From positions 1 to 6,878 of the forward strand of contig SCUP01000156.1 in NCBI GenBank assembly GCA_004297665.1: DNA of 6,878 bases, read 5' to 3'. A model generated the notes under the pieces. The model made no database searches and was not told the DNA's origin. It was given only the letters and a program-made list of their open reading frames with translations. The translations under genes and the position numbers were made by a program. The DNA comes from Nitrosarchaeum sp. GTDB taxonomy: Archaea; Thermoproteota; Nitrososphaeria; Nitrososphaerales; Nitrosopumilaceae. Of the stretch, positions 1 through 6,228 are shown piece after piece; the stretch's first letter is position 1, and each line of letters starts with the position of its first letter.

Positions 1-249
1 GAAAAAACAGAGAAACTAGATACTGGAGCAAAAGATCTAAAAATATTTGCCATTTCTAATTCGGTGTTAAAACCAGATTACTATTCTACAAGTTTCTTGA
101 TAGTGGAAAACAAAGAAGCATTGCCTGAGATAAATCAAAACAATATAGAATTTAATGAAAATAATTCTTTTGAATGGATATGGCTAATTGTACCAATAAC
201 AATCATTGTGGTAACTGCAACATACATTACGAAAAGAAAACATCGTTAA
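1..249 (+). CDS. C-terminal part of a membrane-anchored surface protein (5' truncated by window edge)
   Basis: The reading frame is open from base 1 to a TAA stop at 247-249, giving the last 82 residues of a protein whose start lies outside the window. Residues about 9-36 (TGAKDLKIFAISNSVLKPDY and following) look like the final strands of an extracellular beta-sandwich module. A polar Asn/Glu-rich linker follows, then one hydrophobic segment at about residues 58-76 (WIWLIVPITIIVVTATYIT) and a short basic tail, KRKHR. That order (outside domain, single membrane helix, positive cytoplasmic tail) is typical of C-terminally anchored archaeal envelope proteins. A GTG at 64 is not the start, because the frame continues upstream with normal coding character. 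The gene converges on tsr3 with 3 bp between the stops. The domain family and function cannot be set from this fragment. Confidence 0.8.
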   Translation, partial: EKTEKLDTGAKDLKIFAISNSVLKPDYYSTSFLIVENKEALPEINQNNIEFNENNSFEWIWLIVPITIIVVTATYITKRKHR

Positions 250-252
250 TTA

Positions 253-747
253 TTAATCAGAGAGTCCATATTCTTTCAGAATGACATCAATTTGATCTTC
301 AGATTCCAATTTAGAATATTCATCCAAAAGATTTTGGTTTAATTCGTAAAAAGTATGCCCCCACTTGAATTTATCAAGTATTGCAAGTGCCTCATCTCTA
401 AAACCTAAAATAAATAATGATGCAGATAGGGCTTCAGCAGTAGTAAGTTTATTGAATTTTGCATAATTAACAGGATTGCCTGCAAGCAATGGCGGTAATT
501 TTCTTTTGATACCACTGAATTTTTTTGAAAATGCCTGGTCAGCAAGAGTCCAAGAGCAATCAATTCCAACTATTGAATTTATCAAAGATTTGTCTTTAGG
601 CAAAAGGGTTTTTTCAGAAAAAGGGTCTAAGACAAGTCCTTTGTTTCCTATTTTTTTGATGTTTTTTGCAATTCCAAATTTAACCATTTTTGCTGCGGTG
701 CATTTTTTTGGATCATCTTGATAAAACATCAAAACCTGAAGATTCAT
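253..747 (-). CDS. tsr3: Tsr3-type small-subunit rRNA aminocarboxypropyltransferase
   Basis: This 164-residue protein matches the Tsr3 (DUF367/RLI-like) family along its whole length. In yeast and archaeal members the enzyme has a SPOUT-like fold and moves the 3-amino-3-carboxypropyl group of SAM onto a modified uridine in helix 31 of small-subunit rRNA, a late step in ribosome maturation in the cytoplasm. Visible signatures are DDPKKCT (11-17), GLVLDPFSEK (37-46), GIDCSW (61-66), RKLPPLLAGNPVNYAK (82-97), LTTAEALSA (101-109), ILGF (113-116) and FKWGHTFYELN (127-137). Length is normal for archaeal members, which lack the long eukaryotic tail. The ATG at 747 places the conserved DDPKKCT block at the expected distance from the N terminus. 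It lies 32 bp downstream of the lamin-tail gene on the same strand. A weak TATA-like stretch at about 771-776, roughly 26 nt upstream, could give it its own leaderless start. Family assignment is firm; the exact target base is inferred. Confidence 0.93.
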   Translation of the reverse strand: MNLQVLMFYQDDPKKCTAAKMVKFGIAKNIKKIGNKGLVLDPFSEKTLLPKDKSLINSIVGIDCSWTLADQAFSKKFSGIKRKLPPLLAGNPVNYAKFNKLTTAEALSASLFILGFRDEALAILDKFKWGHTFYELNQNLLDEYSKLESEDQIDVILKEYGLSD

Positions 748-779
748 AGAATTAGATATGAAATGATAGTATTTTGAAC

Positions 780-3700
780 TTACTCTAGTATCTTGTAGTT
801 AATTTTGTAGTAGAATCTAGACGCTTGATCATCTTTGATTACATCTACATTCCAGGTAACATTAGGCAAAAAGTCTGCAGATGACTCTGGAAGGATGTCA
901 AATTTCTCAAGATACACATCAGGACCACTATATCTAACTTTTAGATTAACTCCATCTACTGAAACAGATTCGTAGATTTGTCCTGATTTTTTAGTAGAGT
1001 CTTTTACAAGACAGTTTTCCTCAGGACCAATAATACAGACTCCAGATTCAGAAGAAATTCTGAGATTAACATCAGACTGATCAGCTTTTGCAGTAAGTAA
1101 TGAACCAGAAAGTACACGTGGTAATACCTGATTATCATCTATGGTTTTTTCATTTGTGGTAATGGATGTTTTATTTTCCAAAATTCTGTTGACTTTTTCA
1201 ATTATAGTTAAAGGCGATTTTTCAGATTCTAAGATAATAGGTTTTTCGATTACATTAAACATTAAAGATTTTGTTTCAAAACCAGCATCTACCGTAATTT
1301 CGTATGAGCCTAGACTTGAGGGGGAATCAGATATTTGAATTTGGTGTGAAAATGAACCAGAAGAACTAGGCCTAATAGTAGTAACAGGACCTACATGATT
1401 ACCGCAGTAAAATGAACCACATGTTATTTCACCATCTATTTTCTGAATTACACTAACATCAAATTTTTCAAGATAAATTAGCTTGTTTGGTTTACCAGAG
1501 ATAGTTACCAGGTCACCGGGATAGTATTCAGATTTATCAGTAGCAAGTAAAAGAGATAGTTTTTCATCAGAACCAAAAGAGAAATCATTTGCAATAGTGA
1601 ACGTAGATTCAGCTTGTTTGCCAGAATACAATGCTTTTACTTTGTATTGACCTTCACTGAAAATAGTTACTGGCAATTCAAATAAGCTCTGGAAATTTCC
1701 ACCCTGATCAGGGTAAACAGATGCCTCATGAATTTGTTTAAAGGGAGTTTTACCGTCAACAACTTTTATTGTAACTCTTTCTGGGATTACTAATCCATCA
1801 GAACCTTGTTCTCTTTTAATGATATTTCCAATTACCTTTAATTTTTCTCCAGCTTTGTACAGAGATTTTTCAGTAGAGACATACAATGGAATTAAAGATA
1901 AAGAGTCATTTTCAGGATCAGAAGAAATTTTGAAGAAAACGTCTTTACCATAAGAAGCAGTTGAGACATGGATTTTGTAAATACCATAATTGGTTTTAGA
2001 GGTGGAACGATCATCTAGTTTTATAGCCAACGGTTTTTCAGAAATAGGGGCAATCCAAGACCAAGAAAATCGCTGATTATCAACAGCAGCACCAGAATTA
2101 ATGATGCTGCCATCAGGTTTTGTAAGAGAAATACTTACAGAGTTATCACCAGTTGGAGGAAGTAATCCAGTCAAAAGAACAGTTTCGCCCAAACCATAAA
2201 CTGATTTATCCAAAGTAAGCAATGCACCACCACTTAATTTCAAAGGGTCTACAATTCCGACAGTTGTGGTTTTTGTCAATCCACGATATTCGGCTTTTAT
2301 TTTATAAGATCCTTCAGTAAATGCAAGTTGGGACATACTTGTTTGAACTGAAAATCTTCCAGAAGGGTCAGGTATGGCAGTAAGTTCGTATGCAACAATT
2401 AATCCATGTTCCAATCTAGTTTGAGCACGTTCTCCTTTACTTATACCAACTATCTCTATTGGACTACCATCTTCGTGAGATATTGAAATTTTTACAGATG
2501 CTGTTTGAAAGCTTGAACTAGTAGCAGGATTTGCAATAAAACCATTAATTGTCATGACATCACCTAAATCATAAATCACTTTATCTGTTGAAAGTGAGAG
2601 AGGATCAGAACTTGTAACGTATTCGCTGGCATTTGTGACTGCATGAATTGTTTTTGATGCAGAACCAATCTCTTTTGAAACAGAGATTTTGTAATCACCT
2701 AATCGGACATCATTATCAGGTATTTTGAAAGAATATGTAAAAGAACCATCACCAAATATTTTTATTATATCTGAAATTTTAAATCCAGAATTACCACCAC
2801 CTAGTGCACTTGTAGCAAGTGCAGCATTTTTGGTCTGAATAATTTCTAAATCCATAAAGCCAACCCACACGTTGTTTAATCTGCCAGTAATTACAACAGT
2901 TTCGCCTAAACCGTATGCCTCTTTATCGGTCCACAGAGATATTGCCTTTTCTTCTTTGATATCTTGGATAACTTCAAAAGATGCAAGTGTGGATTGATCA
3001 AAATACTCACCAATTATCTGATATTTTCCATAAACAGGATTCACAGTAGTAAGAAACACATTAGTTGAAAATTTTCCATTTGTGGGATACAAACTGCCTG
3101 TAGAAATTATTTTCCCACTTGGATCCTTTATGGTAAATTTCAAGCCTTCAAATGGAATTACTTTGGTAGTAAAACCTGTTATAGACAGAGTAGATCCTGG
3201 AAGATATTCTAGTTTATCAGTAGCAAGACTAAGAACACTATCTTCTTGGATAACATCAGAAACAATTTCATCGCCTACAGAGAAACGGGTTTGAGATGTG
3301 ACACCACCATAACTAACTGAAACAGAGTAAATACCTTGGTTAATTCCAAGGACTTGCTGAAGATTCAAGGTTGTCTTGTAATTCAAATTAAGATCAGGGT
3401 AAAGTGAAATTGTTTTATCATAGTTAGGACCAGATATTTTTACAAGTATTTGATCAGCATGATAATATGGTTTTACAATGAATATTTGTTTTGAGACATT
3501 TCCTTGAATGGTAGCTGTTTCACCAAACAGATATGAAGATTTATTTGATGATACAGATACTGAAACACTTTCTTTGTCTTCTGCAACAATTAACTTTCCA
3601 TTGGAAGAACCAGCTGTAGAAATTACAAATTTCCAATCATCAGTATTATCTAAATCATATCCATCAGAGGTTCTTTGCCAAGATGAAAAATCATTTTTCA

Positions 3701-4073
3701 TGTCAGATAATAAAGGAGTTTTATCTACAACTACACCATTCTCATCTTTTAGTTCAACTAATTCGTTAGTATCAGTAAACCATAAACTTTGATGTGAGAA
3801 TGTTAAAAATTTTCCAGGTTCAATAAAAGTACCAGAAGGAATGATCATTGTTTTTTTCAATATGGTAGTTGATGCGATTTGCCAACCACCGATATCAACT
3901 TTAGAACTTGTGGGGTTATAGAGTTCAACCCATTCTGTGATAGATTTGGCATCATCACCTGGTGGATTAATATCGATTTCATTAATTACAACATGATCAG
4001 TAGTTTGGGCATTAGCTGCAATAACTAGCCCACCAAGTAGCAAAATAGAAAATAAAATAAGGATATTCTTCAT
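780..4073 (-). CDS. Large secreted lamin-tail-domain protein with seven Ig-like repeats
   Basis: This 1,097-residue protein starts with a Sec signal peptide (hydrophobic core 4-19, likely cleavage after ANA at 20-22). A lamin-tail domain follows at about 28-158: VVINEIDINPP, EWVELYNPTSSKVDIGGWQI, IPSGTFIEPGKFLTF, LKDENGVVVDKTP and a late SSWQRTSDGYD. Residues 176-942 hold seven Ig-like modules, each opening with a variant of TDKxxYxxGExVxITG. Residues 943-1097 form a separate beta-rich end domain. The only cysteines are two local pairs, C885/C890 and C1013/C1021, suggesting disulfides outside the membrane. No C-terminal membrane helix is visible, so the protein is probably released or bound to the S-layer. 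Prokaryotic lamin-tail domains occur on secreted nucleases and adhesins, but no nuclease domain is seen here, so an adhesive or structural envelope role is an inference. A weak AGGA (4081-4084) lies 7 nt before the ATG. tsr3 follows 32 bp downstream. Confidence 0.92.
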   Translation of the reverse strand: MKNILILFSILLLGGLVIAANAQTTDHVVINEIDINPPGDDAKSITEWVELYNPTSSKVDIGGWQIASTTILKKTMIIPSGTFIEPGKFLTFSHQSLWFTDTNELVELKDENGVVVDKTPLLSDMKNDFSSWQRTSDGYDLDNTDDWKFVISTAGSSNGKLIVAEDKESVSVSVSSNKSSYLFGETATIQGNVSKQIFIVKPYYHADQILVKISGPNYDKTISLYPDLNLNYKTTLNLQQVLGINQGIYSVSVSYGGVTSQTRFSVGDEIVSDVIQEDSVLSLATDKLEYLPGSTLSITGFTTKVIPFEGLKFTIKDPSGKIISTGSLYPTNGKFSTNVFLTTVNPVYGKYQIIGEYFDQSTLASFEVIQDIKEEKAISLWTDKEAYGLGETVVITGRLNNVWVGFMDLEIIQTKNAALATSALGGGNSGFKISDIIKIFGDGSFTYSFKIPDNDVRLGDYKISVSKEIGSASKTIHAVTNASEYVTSSDPLSLSTDKVIYDLGDVMTINGFIANPATSSSFQTASVKISISHEDGSPIEIVGISKGERAQTRLEHGLIVAYELTAIPDPSGRFSVQTSMSQLAFTEGSYKIKAEYRGLTKTTTVGIVDPLKLSGGALLTLDKSVYGLGETVLLTGLLPPTGDNSVSISLTKPDGSIINSGAAVDNQRFSWSWIAPISEKPLAIKLDDRSTSKTNYGIYKIHVSTASYGKDVFFKISSDPENDSLSLIPLYVSTEKSLYKAGEKLKVIGNIIKREQGSDGLVIPERVTIKVVDGKTPFKQIHEASVYPDQGGNFQSLFELPVTIFSEGQYKVKALYSGKQAESTFTIANDFSFGSDEKLSLLLATDKSEYYPGDLVTISGKPNKLIYLEKFDVSVIQKIDGEITCGSFYCGNHVGPVTTIRPSSSGSFSHQIQISDSPSSLGSYEITVDAGFETKSLMFNVIEKPIILESEKSPLTIIEKVNRILENKTSITTNEKTIDDNQVLPRVLSGSLLTAKADQSDVNLRISSESGVCIIGPEENCLVKDSTKKSGQIYESVSVDGVNLKVRYSGPDVYLEKFDILPESSADFLPNVTWNVDVIKDDQASRFYYKINYKILE
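1248..3548 (-). repeat. Seven tandem Ig-like protein modules (protein-level repeat)
   Basis: Seven modules of roughly 85-113 residues open with related strands at residues 176 (SNKSSYLFGETATIQG), 284 (ATDKLEYLPGSTLSITG), 381 (WTDKEAYGLGETVVITG), 495 (STDKVIYDLGDVMTING), 620 (TLDKSVYGLGETVLLTG), 733 (STEKSLYKAGEKLKVIG) and 844 (ATDKSEYYPGDLVTISG). Most close with a G-x-Y-x-I/V strand such as YGKYQIIGEY or EGQYKVKALY. The layout resembles macroglobulin MG2-like or other bacterial Ig-like folds; I cannot name the exact family. Modules are diverged at DNA level, but modules 2 and 7 still share the 15-base stretch TTTATCAGTAGCAAG on the plus strand (3213-3227 and 1533-1547). Confidence 0.8.
3600..4004 (-). 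other. Lamin-tail domain (LTD) within the secreted protein
   Basis: This covers residues about 24-158 of the large secreted protein. The pattern follows the family closely: an N-terminal strand with VVINEID, then EWVELYNP, the turn VDIGGWQI, a PSGTFIEPGKFLTF strand pair, and ELKDENGVVVDKTP before SSWQRTSDGYDLD. The family is an immunoglobulin-like beta-sandwich found in nuclear lamins and in many bacterial and archaeal secreted proteins. It sits directly after the signal peptide, so it would be the exposed N-terminal module. Confidence 0.85.
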
Positions 4074-4118
4074 TGTGTTTTCCTATATTGAATGCCTGAA
4101 AGCCTCATTTTAGAATGG

Positions 4119-4161
4119 AATTGAGGAAAAGTTGAGCTAGTTGTGAAAGTTGACCTCAATT
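4119..4161. repeat. 8-bp inverted repeat with nested 8-bp direct repeat
   Basis: AATTGAGG at 4119-4126 is perfectly complementary in inverted orientation to CCTCAATT at 4154-4161, with a 27-nt spacer. Inside it the direct repeat AAAGTTGA occurs at 4128-4135 and again at 4146-4153, an 18-bp period. The element lies 46-88 bp upstream of the lamin-tail gene start, between that start and the candidate TATA element. It could be an operator or, if transcribed, a 5'-leader hairpin. Both readings are inference. Confidence 0.5.
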
Positions 4162-4190
4162 GTAGGACTTTAGGGGTCATTTTTGTACAA

Positions 4191-4211
4191 AATTTATAGA
4201 TTTTATAATAT
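4191..4211 (-). promoter_or_regulatory. TATA-like element for the lamin-tail gene
   Basis: Read on the minus strand this 21-bp stretch contains ATTATAAAATC and TCTATAAATT, both close to archaeal TATA boxes. Initiation about 25 nt downstream would give a leader of roughly 90-100 nt that contains the inverted repeat at 4119-4161. A weaker TCTAAAAT at 4107-4114 could instead give an almost leaderless start. The choice cannot be made from sequence alone. Confidence 0.35.
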
Positions 4212-4392
4212 TTAGGATCTGCGTATGAATGAATTGTAGGCAGTATTCTAGACTTTTCAAGATGTTAAAACACTCCTAAAAATTGGATTTTTGGGATTAT
4301 TAAAATTGTAATTGATTAAAGTCATTCAGTTGGGTCTTTTTTGTAGAGCACATAATTGAGCATACCTTTCTTAGTATTTTGTATGTAAATTA

Positions 4393-4788
4393 TCACTCTT
4401 TTGTTGGATCTCCACTTAAAATATTTAAAACATGTTGTATGATTTGCTTTTGGCCTCCTTCATGAAGATCCATTCTAGTAGTATCAGAACCCATACTTAC
4501 AAAGATGAGGTTATTATCTCCTAATGGGAAAGTGATTCTAGTAATTTTCTCAAATGCCGCCACTGCATACAATCCTTTTCCTATTTTTGGACTGAGTTGC
4601 TTTCTTGCTTTCCATGCACTAGCTGCTCTTTTAAGCGAAGCTGCAGTTTCCTCTTCAGTCAAGTAATTTATTACTCCAAGACGATGATTCACAGTTATGA
4701 TGTTACCTTCAGCATCTGTAATGACACTATGTCTAATGTTTACATCTGAATCCATTATTCTCTGTAAAAGTTGCTTAAAACCCATCAT
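4393..4788 (-). CDS. DUF6659-like small protein (possible roadblock/PAS-like fold)
   Basis: This 131-residue soluble protein resembles the DUF6659 family, which I associate mainly with thaumarchaea. The matching order is an N-terminal helix (GFKQLLQRIMDSD), a strand pair around RHSVITDAEGNIITV (19-33), a helical stretch with LTEEETAASLKRAASAWKAR (43-62), then the recognisable GKGLYAVAAFEKITRITFPL (70-89) and strand NNLIFVSMGSDTT. The alternation of helices and a sheet, with a short hairpin reading TDAEGN, recalls roadblock or PAS-like sensor folds, but no ligand-binding residue can be named. A GTG at 4794 in the same frame would add two residues; I prefer ATG at 4788 (or 4785) because the GTG has no ribosome binding site. 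It begins 36 bp after the 97-residue gene on the same strand, so the two are probably one transcript. Biochemical function is unknown. Confidence 0.8.
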   Translation of the reverse strand: MMGFKQLLQRIMDSDVNIRHSVITDAEGNIITVNHRLGVINYLTEEETAASLKRAASAWKARKQLSPKIGKGLYAVAAFEKITRITFPLGDNNLIFVSMGSDTTRMDLHEGGQKQIIQHVLNILSGDPTKE

Positions 4789-4824
4789 TACCACTTATTC
4801 GTTGTAGTACTGGTTTTAACATAA

Positions 4825-5118
4825 TTATGCAGGAACGGATAACTTTCGCATATAGTCATAATGTATTCTTAAAAAATCCATGATCTTCCTATCTTCATTT
4901 TTGTCAATTGGAGCTCCATTTGCAAGTATGCTCAGATATTTTAAATCCAAATCTAGACGATGAAGCGATGTTTTAATTCCCCCTTCATATCCTGTTCTCA
5001 AATATTCTATGATTTTATCTTCTGTCTGCACAATCTCCGTTTCCAGATTTTTAATGTCCTCATGGACACTTCGTCTCATTGTTTCTCTGAGTACATATTG
5101 AAAAATAATCTTATTCAT
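4825..5118 (-). CDS. Hypothetical helical protein, 97 residues
   Basis: I do not recognise this family. The sequence is highly charged with no signal peptide, membrane segment or cysteine. Residues about 8-45 (YVLRETMRRSVHEDIKNLET and on) show a heptad-like hydrophobic spacing that would suit a long amphipathic helix or short coiled coil. A second helix covers about 50-67 (LHRLDLDLKYLSILANG), and a third 77-94 (RKIMDFLRIHYDYMRKL). It is likely a small all-helical cytoplasmic protein. The ATG at 5118 is the first start in frame; ATG at codon 14 is an alternative that would break the first helix. No ribosome binding site is visible, consistent with a leaderless or near-leaderless transcript. 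It precedes the DUF6659-like gene by about 36 bp, suggesting shared expression. Coding status rests on length, helical periodicity and clean spacing. Confidence 0.72.
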   Translation of the reverse strand: MNKIIFQYVLRETMRRSVHEDIKNLETEIVQTEDKIIEYLRTGYEGGIKTSLHRLDLDLKYLSILANGAPIDKNEDRKIMDFLRIHYDYMRKLSVPA

Positions 5119-5143
5119 ATGATTTCTTTAAATTTGTTAAAAA

Positions 5144-5198
5144 TAATTTAGATTTTTGAACAAAATAAAAGAAAAACAGTCTTTTCTTTCTTTATAAA
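5144..5198 (-). promoter_or_regulatory. Candidate TATA elements for the 97-residue gene operon
   Basis: Two minus-strand candidates are visible. CTAAATTA at 5144-5151 is centred about 29 nt upstream of the ATG at 5118 and would suit a leaderless transcript. TTTTATAAA at 5190-5198 is a better match to an archaeal TATA box, but would give a leader of about 50 nt. Neither is followed by a clear ribosome binding site, which slightly favours the nearer one. Confidence 0.3.
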
Positions 5199-5200
5199 AT

Positions 5201-5216
5201 CAAACCCTCAGGTTTG
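5201..5216 (-). terminator. Compact hairpin, candidate terminator of the TFB transcript
   Basis: CAAACC (5201-5206) and GGTTTG (5211-5216) form a perfect 6-bp stem with the 4-base loop CTCA. Read on the minus strand it lies about 87 nt past the TFB stop and is followed by ATTTTATAAAG and, farther on, by the T-rich TGTTTTTCTTTTATTTTG. This could end the TFB transcript. Archaeal termination depends mostly on T-tracts, so the stem may be incidental or part of the promoter region of the next gene. Confidence 0.35.
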
Positions 5217-5302
5217 CTAAAATAATTTTGTAGGACTAACCCTATCTCATAATATCACTGGAAAATAATATTTTACAGCATTAACAATTATAATAATTAG
5301 AA

Positions 5303-6190
5303 TTAATACAAAATGTATTTTTTATAATCTTGCAATCTATTACGAATAGTTACACTAGTTATTCCAGAAATTTGGGTAATCTCATGTTGGGAGAGATTGA
5401 TGTTAGTTTTGATGCCTGCCATATAGATTACGGTAGCAGCTACTGCATTGGGATTTTTTCCTGCAGTTAATTCTTTTTCTTTTAGAATATCAAAAATTTT
5501 TATGGCTTCTCGTTTAGTGATTTCAGGTATTTGTAGATTATTTGCAAATTTTATGATGCAGTTGACTGGATCTGTTACAGAAACAGCAAGTCTCAGATTT
5601 TGAAATAATATTCGATATGCTTTTGCAATTAATTTTCGTTTTTCTTGAAGGTGATTTGAAATGTCGATAATTGTTCGTGTAGTTTCCATGTCTCTGCATG
5701 CAGCATACACACATGCCCCTACTATTGATTTTACAGTCCTGCCACGTACTAGTTGTGCCTTTGCAGCTTTTCTGTATAGATATGATGCTCTGTCAATTAC
5801 GGCATCAGAAAGACCTAGTTTTTCTTTAAGTTTGACCATTTCATATAATGCAATTCGTAGATTTTTCTCCGAAGATGTTTTTGCTTGACTTCTAGAATCC
5901 CACATTCGCATTCTGTTCATGGATTGTTTCATTTCGTAACCTAATGGCTTTCCAACAAAGTCACGATTGTATTTTCCAATAATTGTTGATAATCCCATAT
6001 CATGCATTGTTAATGATGTTGGTGCATGTTGATCTTGTGTAAATGTCCTCTCTTCTTTTCTTGTATCTGCAATATTTTCTTGTAAAATTCTTCCACAACT
6101 CTGACAAATCATCTCACCTGTTTCAAAATCAGTAATTATAATACTCTCATTACATGAGAGAACTTTGTTTTCGATGAGTTTTTGAACCAT
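5303..6190 (-). CDS. tfb: Transcription initiation factor B (TFB) with a non-canonical zinc ribbon
   Basis: This 295-residue protein is the archaeal counterpart of TFIIB, which bridges TBP on the TATA box to RNA polymerase. The N-terminal ribbon (about 11-36) has C13, C29 and C32, but residue 16, where the first CxxC knuckle should end, is serine (CNES). The B-reader/linker is well kept: MHDMGLSTIIG (62-72). Two cyclin folds follow, at about 108-185 (including VRGRTVKSIVGACVYAACR) and 205-290 (including GKNPNAVAATVIYMAGI). The second ends in a helix-turn-helix, ISGITSVTIRNRLQDYKKY, expected to touch the BRE upstream of TATA. Overall length is typical. Thaumarchaeal genomes carry several TFB paralogues, and this is probably one of the specialised ones. 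The ATG at 6190 is the only good start. It is 38 bp downstream of the 109-residue gene; AATATTTG at 6213-6220 could give it an additional leaderless promoter. Confidence 0.95.
   Translation of the reverse strand: MVQKLIENKVLSCNESIIITDFETGEMICQSCGRILQENIADTRKEERTFTQDQHAPTSLTMHDMGLSTIIGKYNRDFVGKPLGYEMKQSMNRMRMWDSRSQAKTSSEKNLRIALYEMVKLKEKLGLSDAVIDRASYLYRKAAKAQLVRGRTVKSIVGACVYAACRDMETTRTIIDISNHLQEKRKLIAKAYRILFQNLRLAVSVTDPVNCIIKFANNLQIPEITKREAIKIFDILKEKELTAGKNPNAVAATVIYMAGIKTNINLSQHEITQISGITSVTIRNRLQDYKKYILY
6144..6160 (-). repeat. 7-bp hairpin inside the start of the TFB reading frame
   Basis: CTCTCAT (6144-6150) and ATGAGAG (6154-6160) are perfect inverted copies around the 3-base loop TAC. In the TFB mRNA the stem would form over codons 11-16, some 30 nt after the start codon, and it covers the codons of C13 and of the serine that replaces the second cysteine. 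It may influence translation of a leaderless message, or be chance. Confidence 0.4.
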
Positions 6191-6228
6191 AAAAAATAAT
6201 TATTCCTGATTCTCAAATATTCTAAAAT

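Larger units (their letters stand above)
4074..4392. other. 319-bp gene-free region upstream of the lamin-tail gene
   Basis: No convincing gene is seen on either strand. The stretch holds an 8-bp inverted repeat (4119-4126 with 4154-4161), an 8-bp direct repeat inside its loop, and an AT-rich promoter candidate at 4191-4211 for the minus-strand secreted-protein gene. The 4262-4392 part lies just downstream of the DUF6659-like gene; it is AT-rich with no clear hairpin, and any terminator there would be a simple T-tract type. It is longer than the other intergenic gaps in the window. Confidence 0.7.

Noticed and set aside
64..249. GTG at 64 as the start of a 61-residue membrane protein
   Set aside because: The frame stays open to base 1 with normal coding character, so this is the end of a longer gene.
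476..721. Plus-strand 81-residue open frame opposite tsr3
   Set aside because: It lies wholly antisense to a confidently identified gene and its peptide shows no recognisable domain.
1248..3548. Tandem DNA repeats or a phase-variable locus in the secreted-protein gene
   Set aside because: The repeats are recognisable at protein level only. DNA copies are diverged and no short homopolymer or tandem unit suitable for slippage is evident.
3508..3792. Plus-strand 94-residue open frame opposite the lamin-tail gene
   Set aside because: The low-complexity Ser/Thr-rich translation is the mirror of the coding strand, with no independent support.
4070..4108. 12-residue minus-strand ORF (ATG at 4108) whose TGA overlaps the lamin-tail start codon as ATGA
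   Set aside because: The overlap is the kind seen in translational coupling, but the frame is only 12 codons, has no promoter at leaderless spacing, and frames of this length are expected by chance.
4074..4392. Possible tRNA or other structured RNA gene in the longest gene-free stretch
   Set aside because: No cloverleaf, conserved tRNA T-loop sequence or GC-rich helix set is visible; only the short repeats at 4119-4161 stand out.
4960..5151. Plus-strand 63-residue frame opposite the 97-residue gene, as an alternative to it
   Set aside because: It runs through the likely promoter of the minus-strand gene and has no start context. The minus-strand frame has better helical periodicity and operon-like spacing.
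5661..5888. Plus-strand 75-residue open frame opposite TFB
   Set aside because: It is antisense to the conserved first cyclin fold of TFB, with no promoter or domain support.
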